Below, one piece after another: positions 43,777 to 52,553 of a stretch of 64,000 nucleotides of DNA (positions are counted from its first letter, which is position 1; each line of letters begins with the position of its first letter). The notes below the pieces were generated by a model that saw nothing but the letters and a program-made list of their open reading frames with translations, had not been told where the DNA came from and did not search any database. This DNA comes from [Clostridium] clostridioforme AGR2157 (GTDB lineage: Bacteria; Bacillota; Clostridia; Lachnospirales; Lachnospiraceae). The position numbers and the translations under genes are program-made. The stretch covers positions 1 through 64,000 of the forward strand of contig NZ_AUJR01000003.1 in NCBI RefSeq assembly GCF_000424325.1, in the 5' to 3' direction.

Positions 43777-45222
43777 TTAATGTTCCTCCAGTTCATAATT
43801 ATAAAATTCCGGTGAAAGACGTCCCGTCCTGCGGGCAATGTACACAATGACAGATGAAAAGGAGGACTCAACCTCTTTTTTGCTGCCTGCATTTAAAATG
43901 TAGAAGCAGTCATGGTTCCTTTCATCTCTCAGATAGTCATATCTGGTAGTGGGGAGCGGGATGACAGCATATGTTTTTGAAATCCGGTAAGCACTGATTT
44001 CAAAAAATCCGTTTCGATGAAGTTGTGAACGAATGAAAGAATCTGGAAGCAGGTAAGGATAGTAGCCGGTTCCGTGACTCTGTTCATCCATACTGTATGC
44101 CGATTCTCCGGAAAGCGGCTGATAGCTTGAGTCGGTGAAAGACAAAACAAGATTGTCAACCGATAGAAGCGCCGGACGTCCGGAGGCATCAGACAGTTTA
44201 AGCTTTCTGCCGACATAATGGAAGGTTATTGTGTTGCAGCCTGGATTTAGGGACAATCTTAGAGTAACCTTGCGCTTTGTGTTGGAACATTTGATTGGGA
44301 CGGTTTTTCCATGAAAGAAAATGGAAACCTCACTGTTGATATCCAGGACTGTCAGTGTAAAGCTAAGAGTAATTTGGCGATAATCCATGCTATGGTTTAT
44401 AAGATAAATGGAACCATTTAATTCTGGTCCTGACATCCAGCGGCAGGGAGTGCCGTCAGGGCGAAACTCCAGCCGATTCCAACTTCTGTCCCATACAATA
44501 TTTATATATGTCTGGGAGGGAGGCAGCTGGGGCATGGTGAGGACAAAGGTATCCTCGATGGAATTGGCAAAGGAGGATAATCTGTCTGTAGTAAGCAGGT
44601 TAAAAAGGATGTCTGGGTTTGTAATAAAGCAACCGTTTTTAGGGGCAGATAAAAGGAATTCTATTTGTTTTATCATTTCTTTTCCTTTAATATGTGCCAC
44701 TCCGATATTTAAAACCGGATTTGCCGAATTCAGTACAGAAGCCAGGTGACCGATACAGGTTGGAGGAGTCAGCTTAGGAAGGCAGGCAGGAATCTGGGAA
44801 ATCTGGCCTTCTGCTAATGCACTGTACTCTGTATCAAAGGAATAGTCGTGCTCGGTGAACTGCTCTGCTAAGAACCCAAAGCGGCCACAGTGGAGAGGTA
44901 TGGAAAAACTGTCGTTGCTATATGTGGATATAATATCTAAATGCAGAAGCTTAAACAGTTTTTCCATGCCTTTATAAAGATAGCAGTCTAATTTATAGGA
45001 AGCAATTCCTTCTATAAAAAAGCGGCTCCCAAATTCTGGGGAGCGGGCAATCCAATAGATGAAGCCCTTTCTTGACAGGCCTTTAGACAGCATTTCTATG
45101 GCATGCTGCATCTCGAATGGATCCAGAGAGCGGCCAAGCATGGTATGGTAACATTGAATGATGAATGCGGTATCATCAGATATTTTTAGTAGGGATGTGG
45201 TGTGGAAAGTGGTGTTTTGCAT
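43777..45222 (-). CDS. DUF4214-domain protein with beta-rich C-terminal part
   Basis: 481 residues. The N-terminal helical segment AFIIQCYHTMLGRSLDPFEM followed by KGFIYWIARSPEFGSRF is the DUF4214 pattern, found next to glycosyltransferases and in some adhesins. The middle and end are beta-rich (VTLRLSLNPGCNTITFHYVG, YINIVWDRSWNRLEFRPDG), suggesting a jelly-roll or carbohydrate-binding fold. No signal peptide is visible. Function is not known. It forms a - strand pair with the 42785 gene inside an otherwise + strand locus. Upstream (45223-45449) is the divergent region with the promoter for the licD-led operon. Confidence 0.7.
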   Translation of the reverse strand: MQNTTFHTTSLLKISDDTAFIIQCYHTMLGRSLDPFEMQHAIEMLSKGLSRKGFIYWIARSPEFGSRFFIEGIASYKLDCYLYKGMEKLFKLLHLDIISTYSNDSFSIPLHCGRFGFLAEQFTEHDYSFDTEYSALAEGQISQIPACLPKLTPPTCIGHLASVLNSANPVLNIGVAHIKGKEMIKQIEFLLSAPKNGCFITNPDILFNLLTTDRLSSFANSIEDTFVLTMPQLPPSQTYINIVWDRSWNRLEFRPDGTPCRWMSGPELNGSIYLINHSMDYRQITLSFTLTVLDINSEVSIFFHGKTVPIKCSNTKRKVTLRLSLNPGCNTITFHYVGRKLKLSDASGRPALLSVDNLVLSFTDSSYQPLSGESAYSMDEQSHGTGYYPYLLPDSFIRSQLHRNGFFEISAYRISKTYAVIPLPTTRYDYLRDERNHDCFYILNAGSKKEVESSFSSVIVYIARRTGRLSPEFYNYELEEH

Positions 45223-45355
45223 AGGAACCTCCTTGATTAACTAGAATGTACATGATATGGGGCGGTGTGTCAAGGAGAAATAGGATAATATAGATAATTT
45301 GGAGCTTTGAATAGAAGAGAAATAGATGGTATAAATGACCATCCGGTAATTGCTA

Positions 45356-45384
45356 TTTACAATTTTAATGGTGTGAAGTATACT
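45356..45384 (+). promoter_or_regulatory. Promoter of the licD-led glycan operon
   Basis: TTTACA (45356-45361), 17-base spacer, TATACT (45379-45384), 66 bases before the licD start. No terminator is obvious between here and about 62 kb. Confidence 0.7.
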
Positions 45385-45449
45385 TAAGAAAGCTGAATTT
45401 AATTAAGAAATCACCAGTTTATACGTGGTAAAAGATTGGGGAATAATAT

Positions 45450-46274
45450 ATGATACAATTAGATAGCAAGACATTGCGGCAGCTTCAGATGATAGAGCTG
45501 GAAATGCTGATTGAGGTTAATCGTATTTGTAAAAAATGTGGGATTCATTATACAATTATTGCGGGTACAATGTTGGGGGCAGTGCGGCATGGAGGATTTA
45601 TTCCATGGGATGATGACGCAGATATCGGTATGCTCCGTTCTGAGTATGAAAAGTTCAGGATCGCATGTGAAAATGAATTGGATTCCAGTAGATTTTATTT
45701 TCAGGATAACAGGAATACAAAGGGGTATCGCTGGGGATATGGTAAACTGCGGCGTAAAGGTACGGTGTTTACCAGGGAGTTTCAGGAGCATATGCCATAT
45801 GAGCAGGGAGTGTTTATTGATATCTTTCCGATGGACGGAATTCCTGACAATTATTTGCATCGGTGTATTCACAATTTCCACTGTTTTTGTATTAGAAAGA
45901 TTTTATGGTCTGAGGTGGGCAAAAAAGCTGATAAGAGATGGTGGATGCGTATATGGTTTGGCTTAATGTCCAATATTCCTGAGAATATCGTTTTTTCACA
46001 TTATGAGAAGTTTATAAAAAAAAGCAATCAGAAAAAGACAAAGTTAGTACGCATGCTGATGTTCCCGTCTCCTACTAAAGATTTTGGATACCATAGGAAA
46101 TGGTATCAGCGGTTAGAACCAGTGCTTTTTGAGGGGCATAAGCTATCAGGAATGAAGGATAAGGATGAATACTTATCTTGGACTTATGGAGACTATATGC
46201 AGCTTCCGCCACAAGATAAGCGAAAAGTACATCCGGTAAGTGAAATTAAACTAGTCGACTTGGATGCCGAATAG
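45450..46274 (+). CDS. LicD family phosphotransferase
   Basis: 274 residues. The core motif YTIIAGTMLGAVRHGGFIPW then DDDADIGM holds the metal-binding Asp residues of the nucleotidyltransferase fold. Further on, GYRWGYGKLRRKGT and VFIDIFPMDGIPDN match LicD. LicD enzymes move phosphocholine or other phospho-alcohols from a CDP carrier to sugars of teichoic acids or capsules. The next gene encodes a LicC-like cytidylyltransferase domain, so the two probably make and transfer the same head group. Confidence 0.9.
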   Translation: MIQLDSKTLRQLQMIELEMLIEVNRICKKCGIHYTIIAGTMLGAVRHGGFIPWDDDADIGMLRSEYEKFRIACENELDSSRFYFQDNRNTKGYRWGYGKLRRKGTVFTREFQEHMPYEQGVFIDIFPMDGIPDNYLHRCIHNFHCFCIRKILWSEVGKKADKRWWMRIWFGLMSNIPENIVFSHYEKFIKKSNQKKTKLVRMLMFPSPTKDFGYHRKWYQRLEPVLFEGHKLSGMKDKDEYLSWTYGDYMQLPPQDKRKVHPVSEIKLVDLDAE

Positions 46275-46286
46275 GAGGATATATAA

Positions 46287-48092
46287 ATGCAGGCAATGAT
46301 ACTGGCGGCAGGAATGGGTAAGCGTTTGGGAAAATACACAAGAAGCTGCACAAAGTGCATGGTAAGGGTTGGAAATGCGCGTTTAATTGACAGAATGGTA
46401 GCCGCATTAAAACAGGCCGGGATACATAAGCTCATTATGGTTGTGGGATATGAAGGTGAGCAGCTGGAAGCATATCTTCGGGAGACTGCTAAAGATATGG
46501 AACTGGTATTTATATATAATAGGGATTATCAGAAAACAAATAATATTTATTCACTGTTTCTTGCTAAATTTGAGTTGGAGAAGGATGATACGCTTCTTTT
46601 AGAATCAGATTTGATTTTTGATAAAAACATAATTTCTGAAATTGTAAAAAGTCCATATGATAATATGGTGACCGTTGCTAAGTATGAGCACTGGATGGAT
46701 GGTACTGTTGTATTGTTGGACTCTGAAAGAAATATTATAGATTTTGTCGCAAAAGCAGATTTTCGGTATGAAGAAGTCGAGGATTACTATAAGACGGTTA
46801 ATATTTACAAATTCAGTAAGGAATTTTCAAAAAAACAGTATATTCCCTTTTTAGAGGCATACATAAAAGCCTATGGTGTAAACCAATATTATGAATTAGT
46901 GCTGAAAATTTTGGCGCATGTCCAATACTCACAACTAAAGGCCTTTGTTTTGGAAGGTTACAACTGGTATGAGATTGATGACGTTCAGGATTTGCGGATT
47001 GCGGAGACGATTTTTGCTGAAGATGATAAACAGTTTCATGCATATGATAATAATTATGGCGGCTTTTGGCGGTTCCCTAAACTAAGGGATTTTTGTTATC
47101 TGGTGAATCCCTACTATCCTCCAAAGAAAATGGTGGACCATATGAGATATTTTTATGAGACACTGTTGAGAGAGTATCCTTCTGGCCTCCAGACACAGAA
47201 CTTGAATGCGGCAAGAATGTTTGGTGTCGAAGAGAATTATATATTGGTAGGAAATGGTGCAGCGGAGCTCATCAATGTACTTGGGGAGGTGCTGGAAGGA
47301 AATCTTCTGACAGTCGTACCTGTATTTAATGAATATGTTCGCTGTTTTAAGAATTGTACAGTTCACAGGCTCTATAGTTCGGAGGTTGATTTTAAAGTGG
47401 GCTCTGCCGACATTCTAAGAAGAATTGATGGAATGAATGCGGTAGCTCTCATTAATCCTGATAATCCAAGCGGCAGTTTTATTTTACAGAAGGACATGCT
47501 GAGGATTATTGATGAATGCAGGAAGAAGGATGTTCTGTGTATTATAGATGAATCTTTTGTTGATTTCGCAGATGGGGGTATCCGATATACATTATTAGAT
47601 GACGATTTGCTGCAAAAATACACCAATCTGCTGGTAATTAAAAGCATCAGCAAATCGTATGGTGTTCCAGGCCTGCGGTTAGGTATTGCAGCGTCGGCAA
47701 ACACAGAAATATTACAAAAAATGCGAAACCAGATGCCGATCTGGAATATTAATTCAATGGCAGAATACTTTCTTCAAATCCATGGGTTATATGCAAACGA
47801 TTATCTGGATGCCTGTGATAAAATTGCAGAAGAGCGGAGCCGCATGATTGCGGAGTTGGAGAAATTGAGAGGCCTGCGCGTATACCCGTCCCAGGCAAAC
47901 TACATTATGTGCTGCATTCACGGGAAGATTAATGCGAAGGATGTGGCAAATATCCTGGTAAAAGATTATAATATCCTGATTAAAGATTTGACGGCAAAAG
48001 ATGGGGTCCCGTCAGAGAAATACATTAGACTTGCAGTGAAAAACCGAAAAGAAAATGATGAGCTGATTCAGGCGTTAAAAAGTATTTTGTAA
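46287..48092 (+). CDS. Bifunctional nucleotidyltransferase-aminotransferase (LicC-like + HisC/CobD-like)
   Basis: 601 residues. The first ~240 form a nucleotidyltransferase domain (AMILAAGMGKRLGKYTRSCTK, LLESDLIFDKNII) like phosphocholine or phosphonate cytidylyltransferases. The second part (about 250-601) is a fold-type I PLP enzyme with GNGAAELINVLGEV, LINPDNPSGSF, CIIDESFVDFA and IKSISKSYGVPGLRLG (PLP Lys near 456). It resembles histidinol-phosphate aminotransferase and L-threonine-phosphate decarboxylase CobD. I infer that the PLP half prepares a phosphorylated amino compound which the first half activates as a CDP derivative for LicD. A comparable fusion with a different PLP class is known in phosphonate biosynthesis, but no PEP mutase gene is in view. 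It starts 12 bases after licD. Confidence 0.85.
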   Translation: MQAMILAAGMGKRLGKYTRSCTKCMVRVGNARLIDRMVAALKQAGIHKLIMVVGYEGEQLEAYLRETAKDMELVFIYNRDYQKTNNIYSLFLAKFELEKDDTLLLESDLIFDKNIISEIVKSPYDNMVTVAKYEHWMDGTVVLLDSERNIIDFVAKADFRYEEVEDYYKTVNIYKFSKEFSKKQYIPFLEAYIKAYGVNQYYELVLKILAHVQYSQLKAFVLEGYNWYEIDDVQDLRIAETIFAEDDKQFHAYDNNYGGFWRFPKLRDFCYLVNPYYPPKKMVDHMRYFYETLLREYPSGLQTQNLNAARMFGVEENYILVGNGAAELINVLGEVLEGNLLTVVPVFNEYVRCFKNCTVHRLYSSEVDFKVGSADILRRIDGMNAVALINPDNPSGSFILQKDMLRIIDECRKKDVLCIIDESFVDFADGGIRYTLLDDDLLQKYTNLLVIKSISKSYGVPGLRLGIAASANTEILQKMRNQMPIWNINSMAEYFLQIHGLYANDYLDACDKIAEERSRMIAELEKLRGLRVYPSQANYIMCCIHGKINAKDVANILVKDYNILIKDLTAKDGVPSEKYIRLAVKNRKENDELIQALKSIL

Positions 48093-48103
48093 AGGAAAAG
48101 AAA

Positions 48104-48901
48104 ATGAGCATGCGTTTGGCAGGAGAAGAGGACAGGGATTCTCTGTTAGGCTATCTAAAAAAAGATTTAGGAAATTGTCTGTATATTTATATGGATATTT
48201 GTAAGTATGGTTTTTGTTCCCCGCATATGCAGGTTTGGGTGGAAGAAGATGGAATGAATCTGGTGCTGATGAAATATTATGACAGTCTGCAGCTTTATGC
48301 TGCTTCGGAGGACTGGAGTCTGGATGCGGTTTTGGACAAGATTCAAGAATATAGTATAAGAATGATATCGGCGCGCAGAGATATAATTGAGCGATTGAGA
48401 AAAAATGTATATTGTCAAGAATATTATGAAGAAACCTTTGGCCATGTATTTCGTTTTCAACATTATACAACATTGATATCGGACAAGATACATATTCAGA
48501 AGGCGGAACCATCAGATTCTGATGAGATTGCACGTTTGATGAGAATGGATTCTTTATTTTCAGAAAATTATGAAGAATCAGAACTTTCGTTACAATTATC
48601 TGAGCGTATGAAAAATGGAATGGGGCGCAGTTATGTGATTAGAGCCCAAGACCATATAATTGCTCATATAGCAACTTTTGCAGAGATAGCCAATTTGGCA
48701 GTGACAAGTGGATTGATTGTACATCCGGAACATAGAAATTTACCGTACGGTACTGTACTGGAAAGCTACTTGGTTAATTGTCTGCAGAAGGAGGGAATAG
48801 ATGTGTTTACACTTGTAAACGAGAGAAAGCGTTACAAACTCTTAAAGGCTCTAAATTGCGAAGAGTGCGGACAATACGGAAAGCTAACCAGAATAGGATA
48901 A
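48104..48901 (+). CDS. GNAT-type N-acetyl/acyltransferase
   Basis: 265 residues. The C-terminal half has the GNAT pattern: IQKAEPSDSDEIARLM, SYVIRAQDHIIAHIATFAE, and the acyl-CoA/phosphate loop region SGLIVHPEHRNLPYGTVLES. The N-terminal half (MSMRLAGEEDRDSLLGYLKK) may be a second, degenerate GNAT-like domain. It sits between the CDP-head-group genes and FkbH/acyl carrier protein, so the acyl donor may be a carrier-bound acyl group rather than acetyl-CoA. Confidence 0.75.
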   Translation: MSMRLAGEEDRDSLLGYLKKDLGNCLYIYMDICKYGFCSPHMQVWVEEDGMNLVLMKYYDSLQLYAASEDWSLDAVLDKIQEYSIRMISARRDIIERLRKNVYCQEYYEETFGHVFRFQHYTTLISDKIHIQKAEPSDSDEIARLMRMDSLFSENYEESELSLQLSERMKNGMGRSYVIRAQDHIIAHIATFAEIANLAVTSGLIVHPEHRNLPYGTVLESYLVNCLQKEGIDVFTLVNERKRYKLLKALNCEECGQYGKLTRIG

Positions 48902-48907
48902 TGTGTT

Positions 48908-50683
48908 ATGATAAAAGAATTAGAGTATCCTTTTGACAGTGCAGGGGTGCTGCGAAAAAAGAGGGCATTAAAGAAAAGATGTTTAGAGCAGCGGGAAAAT
49001 TGGCTGGAAATCAGAATTGCGGTGCTGTGTGGTTCTACGGTAGCGGATATATGTGATATACTGGAGTTGTTCCTGCTCAACGAGGGTATAAAACCGCAAT
49101 TTTATCAGTCTGAATTCGGAAAGTACTGGGAAGATGCAGTGTTTGATAATCCGGAATTAGAGCATTTTAGACCTCAGGTTATATGGATTCATACCAGCAC
49201 AAGAAATATTAATAGTATGCCGGACATCACTGACAGCGAAAATCATATCAAGGATAAATTGAAGCAGGAAGAAGATAAGCTTTTAATGATGTGGGAACAG
49301 CTTGAGAAGCGCTATGGCTGTCCAATCATCCAGAATAATTTTGAAAGGCCTCTATATCGAATCTTAGGAAATCAGGACATAGCAGATGAAGCTGGAGGCA
49401 GTAATTTTGTCTTTCGGTTAAATGATTACATATACCGTTATAAGCAATCACATGCCAACTTCTATGTTCATGATGTAGATGGAATATCTGCTTGCTTTGG
49501 ATTGCGCAGTTGGCAGGAACCAAGGTATTGGTATTTATATAAATACGCTTTGAATATAAATGCTATACCAGAATTTTCTTATAATTTATTTACTATTGTA
49601 AAATCGCTTTTTGGTAAGAATAGAAAAGTGCTTGCGTTAGATGCAGACAATACACTTTGGGGAGGAGTTATTGGAGACTGTGGCGCAGAAAATATTGAGT
49701 TGGGTGCGGAGACAGCTAGCGGACAGATGTATCTTGAATGGCAGCAATATATAAGACGGTTAAAAAAGTGTGGGATTTTACTCGCTATTGTTTCTAAAAA
49801 TGAACAGAAATCAGTTGAGGAGGGGTTAGAACATCCATCAGGTGTACTGCGTGCAAAAGATTTTGCGGTTGTTCGCAGTAACTGGGAGAATAAGGATATT
49901 AATCTGCAATATATAGCTGAGGCTCTGAACATAGGTTTGGAACAGATTGTATTTATAGATGATAATCCGGCAGAAAGAAGGTTGGTTGAAACCAATTTGC
50001 CGATGGTATCCATTGTAAATGAGGATAAGCCGGAACGGTTCATACAGGTGTTAGATGCAGCAGGATATTTTGAGTCAACAGTCCTGACAAAAGAAGACTT
50101 GAAGCGAAATGATATGTATCGTGAAAATGAAAAACGTTCCAGGTTTCAGGAAACGTTTGTGGATTATGATGATTTTCTGAAGAATCTCCAAATGAAGGCA
50201 GTTATTAAAAAGTTTGAACCTTTGTATGTAAGCCGGATTACTCAGCTGATTAATAAAACAAATCAGTTTAATTTTACAATGCTTCGCTGTACAGAGGAAG
50301 AAGTGCGTAGGATAATGCTGGATTCCAGCTATATGACGCTATATGGACAGCTGTCAGATGTGTTTGGCGATAATGGAATTGTAAGCCTGATGATAGGAGA
50401 AAAGAAGAACAGCATACTTCATATTTGTCTGTTTGTGATGAGCTGCCGTGTATTTAAACGAAATATGGAGTATGCGATGATGGATGCTGCTGTGGTGTGG
50501 TGTATGGATAACCAAATTGAAAAGATCAAGGGCTACTATATTCCTGGGGCAAAAAATCAGATATTAAAAGAAAAGTTTGCGGAGTTTGGTTTTGTGAAGC
50601 AGGACGAAGATGAGAATGGAAACAGTACCTGGGAACTGGAAATTGACCATTATCAGAATAAAAATCATGTGATTAATCTATGA
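48908..50683 (+). CDS. FkbH-like HAD-IIIC family protein (glyceryl transfer to carrier protein)
   Basis: 591 residues. The N-terminal ~230 residues form the FkbH-associated domain. The HAD core starts VLALDADNTLWGGVIGDCGA (about 240), with LAIVSKNEQKSVEE and IVFIDDNPAERRLVE. The C-terminal GNAT-like region (from INKTNQFNFTMLR) is standard for FkbH. FkbH enzymes take 1,3-bisphosphoglycerate, remove a phosphate and load glyceryl onto an acyl carrier protein. A carrier-protein gene follows (the stop overlaps an ATG; true start 50698), so this is a complete loading pair. Confidence 0.9.
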   Translation: MIKELEYPFDSAGVLRKKRALKKRCLEQRENWLEIRIAVLCGSTVADICDILELFLLNEGIKPQFYQSEFGKYWEDAVFDNPELEHFRPQVIWIHTSTRNINSMPDITDSENHIKDKLKQEEDKLLMMWEQLEKRYGCPIIQNNFERPLYRILGNQDIADEAGGSNFVFRLNDYIYRYKQSHANFYVHDVDGISACFGLRSWQEPRYWYLYKYALNINAIPEFSYNLFTIVKSLFGKNRKVLALDADNTLWGGVIGDCGAENIELGAETASGQMYLEWQQYIRRLKKCGILLAIVSKNEQKSVEEGLEHPSGVLRAKDFAVVRSNWENKDINLQYIAEALNIGLEQIVFIDDNPAERRLVETNLPMVSIVNEDKPERFIQVLDAAGYFESTVLTKEDLKRNDMYRENEKRSRFQETFVDYDDFLKNLQMKAVIKKFEPLYVSRITQLINKTNQFNFTMLRCTEEEVRRIMLDSSYMTLYGQLSDVFGDNGIVSLMIGEKKNSILHICLFVMSCRVFKRNMEYAMMDAAVVWCMDNQIEKIKGYYIPGAKNQILKEKFAEFGFVKQDEDENGNSTWELEIDHYQNKNHVINL

Positions 50684-50697
50684 GAGGGAGAAGGAAG

Positions 50698-50937
50698 ATG
50701 AGAGATAATGTATTTGAAAAAGTTGCTGATATTTTAAGAGATGTATTGGATGCTCCGGAATTGCTGGTTACTGAAGATATGACAATGGAAGACGTAGAGG
50801 ATTGGGACAGTGTTGCACAAATGACGATTATGTCGGCGTTGGAATCGGAATTTAAAATTGAACTAAGTTTAGATAAAATTGTGGCAATGACATCAGTCCG
50901 TTCTATTGTGGATGCGGTTATGAATATGAAGGAGTAG
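50698..50937 (+). CDS. Acyl carrier protein
   Basis: 79 residues, acidic, typical size. The phosphopantetheine Ser is in EDVEDWDSVAQMTIM (about residue 38). The start at 50698 has GGGAGAAGG upstream; an in-frame ATG at 50680 overlaps the FkbH stop and would add six basic residues. It is the expected partner of the upstream FkbH-like enzyme. Confidence 0.92.
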   Translation: MRDNVFEKVADILRDVLDAPELLVTEDMTMEDVEDWDSVAQMTIMSALESEFKIELSLDKIVAMTSVRSIVDAVMNMKE

Positions 50938-50942
50938 ATTTT

Positions 50943-51347
50943 ATGAAAATTCATCATGTGGGATATTTAACGAAGAATCTGAATAAAAGTGAATTTTTAT
51001 TTGAAAAGCTTGGTTTTATTGTGGAAAAGGAGAAAGCGTATGATGCGCTGAGAAAGATTCATATCGTTTTTATGCTTAATGGTGATTATCGGATAGAGCT
51101 GATAGAACCTGATGGGGAGGAATCATCTGTTTGGGGGTTATTAAAGAGGTATAAAAATACCCCGTATCATTTCTGTTATGAGGTAGATGATATGAATGCT
51201 GCAGTGAAAAAAATGCGGGAAGGGGGGCATATAATGCTTTCAGAACCCATGCCTGCTTCTTGTCTGGATGGTAAATTGTGCTGTTTTATGCTGCATAAGG
51301 ATATGGGGATAATTGAGTTGTGTGAATGCGGAAAATCAGCCAGCTAA
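50943..51347 (+). CDS. VOC-fold protein (methylmalonyl-CoA epimerase/glyoxalase-like)
   Basis: 134 residues with two beta-alpha-beta-beta-beta modules. The first has KIHHVGYLTKNLNKSEFLFE, with metal-ligand type His residues at the start. RIELIEPDGEES and FCYEVDDMNAAVKKM follow, then MGIIELCECG carries the last Glu ligand. It resembles epimerases acting on thioesters, so it could act on the carrier-bound glyceryl group (epimerisation or rearrangement). This is inference from the gene neighbourhood. It starts 5 bases after the carrier protein. Confidence 0.8.
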   Translation: MKIHHVGYLTKNLNKSEFLFEKLGFIVEKEKAYDALRKIHIVFMLNGDYRIELIEPDGEESSVWGLLKRYKNTPYHFCYEVDDMNAAVKKMREGGHIMLSEPMPASCLDGKLCCFMLHKDMGIIELCECGKSAS

Positions 51348-51372
51348 CGAAGAAATTGTGAGGTGAAGAAAA

Positions 51373-52494
51373 TTGGGGATGAAAACAAAGAAAATAAAGG
51401 TACTCCATAGAGCAGCCACAACAGGTATTGGGGGTGTGGAGCAAAATGTTATGAACTATTATCGTCATATGGATAGAGAACGGTTTCAATTTGATTTCCT
51501 GACAAGGAATGCGAAACTGGCAGAATATAAGGAAGTAAAGGAGCTTGGAATTAACGTAAAAACATTTACTGCAACAGAGCGCAGTGACAAAAATCTCTTA
51601 ATTAAGGAAATTAATCAGATTCTGGATGAGGGATATGATATTATTCATATGAATACCAGCTATTGGGTAGGATTTCTAATTGAAGAGTTGGCTATGGAAC
51701 GGCATATTCCTAAAGTAATCGTTCACTCGCATAGTGCAGGAATAGATTTAGGACAGGGAAGAGAACGAGCGCTAGAAATTCATGAATATTATAAAGAAAA
51801 ATTTGATAGGAGATATGCTACTGACTGTTGGGCATGTTCCAGGCTTGCAGCAGATTGGCTATTTGGGCCTCAGATTCCCAGAAATGATATACGGATTATC
51901 AAAAATGCAATTGATATTCAGAAATACAGTTTTAACCAAAACTTCAGATTACAGGCGAGGAATAAACTAGGGCTGGATAATTGTTTTGTAATAGGTCATA
52001 TTGGCCGTTTCGCATATCAAAAGAATCATGAGTTTCTAATTAAAGTTTTTGCAGGCATTTTTAAAAAGAATGATAAGGCTCGTCTGGTTCTAATTGGAGA
52101 AGGCGGAGGAATGTCTGCGATAAAAGCTATGGTGCAGGAGATGGAACTGGAAGAAGCTGTGAACTTCCTGGGGTGGCAGGATAATGTAAATGAATTACTT
52201 TCGGCGATAGATTTATTTGTATTGCCTTCAAGGCTTGAAGGATTGCCGGTTGTTTTGGTTGAGGCCCAAGCTTCAGGGTTGCGATGTATAATAAGTGACT
52301 GTATAACAGATGAAGTATGCATAACAGATAATGTTGACAGGCTGCCGTTGGATGAGGACGAGTGGATTCAGAAGATAGGCACTTATATGGAAGGATATGA
52401 CAGGGCAGATATGAGAGAGAAAATCACAGCTGCAGGGTACGATATTGCAGAGCAGGCAAGGGCCTTAGAAAAGCTTTATACTCACAAATTATAA
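51373..52494 (+). CDS. GT4 glycosyltransferase
   Basis: 373 residues. N-domain: KVLHRAATTGIGGVEQNVMNYYRHM; VIVHSHSAGIDLGQG. C-domain: VIGHIGRFAYQKNHEFLIKV, LVLIGEGGGMSAIKA and SRLEGLPVVLVEAQASGLRC, the acidic motif. It looks like the capsular GT4 group (EpsF-like). Start: TTG 51373 has AGGTGA 6 bases upstream; ATG 51379 (two codons in) is the alternative. Confidence 0.88.
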   Translation: MGMKTKKIKVLHRAATTGIGGVEQNVMNYYRHMDRERFQFDFLTRNAKLAEYKEVKELGINVKTFTATERSDKNLLIKEINQILDEGYDIIHMNTSYWVGFLIEELAMERHIPKVIVHSHSAGIDLGQGRERALEIHEYYKEKFDRRYATDCWACSRLAADWLFGPQIPRNDIRIIKNAIDIQKYSFNQNFRLQARNKLGLDNCFVIGHIGRFAYQKNHEFLIKVFAGIFKKNDKARLVLIGEGGGMSAIKAMVQEMELEEAVNFLGWQDNVNELLSAIDLFVLPSRLEGLPVVLVEAQASGLRCIISDCITDEVCITDNVDRLPLDEDEWIQKIGTYMEGYDRADMREKITAAGYDIAEQARALEKLYTHKL

Positions 52495-52553
52495 ATATAA
52501 GTATAGAAAACAGGTATGAGTCTATAATACTATTAAAACTAAGGGAACGCTAA

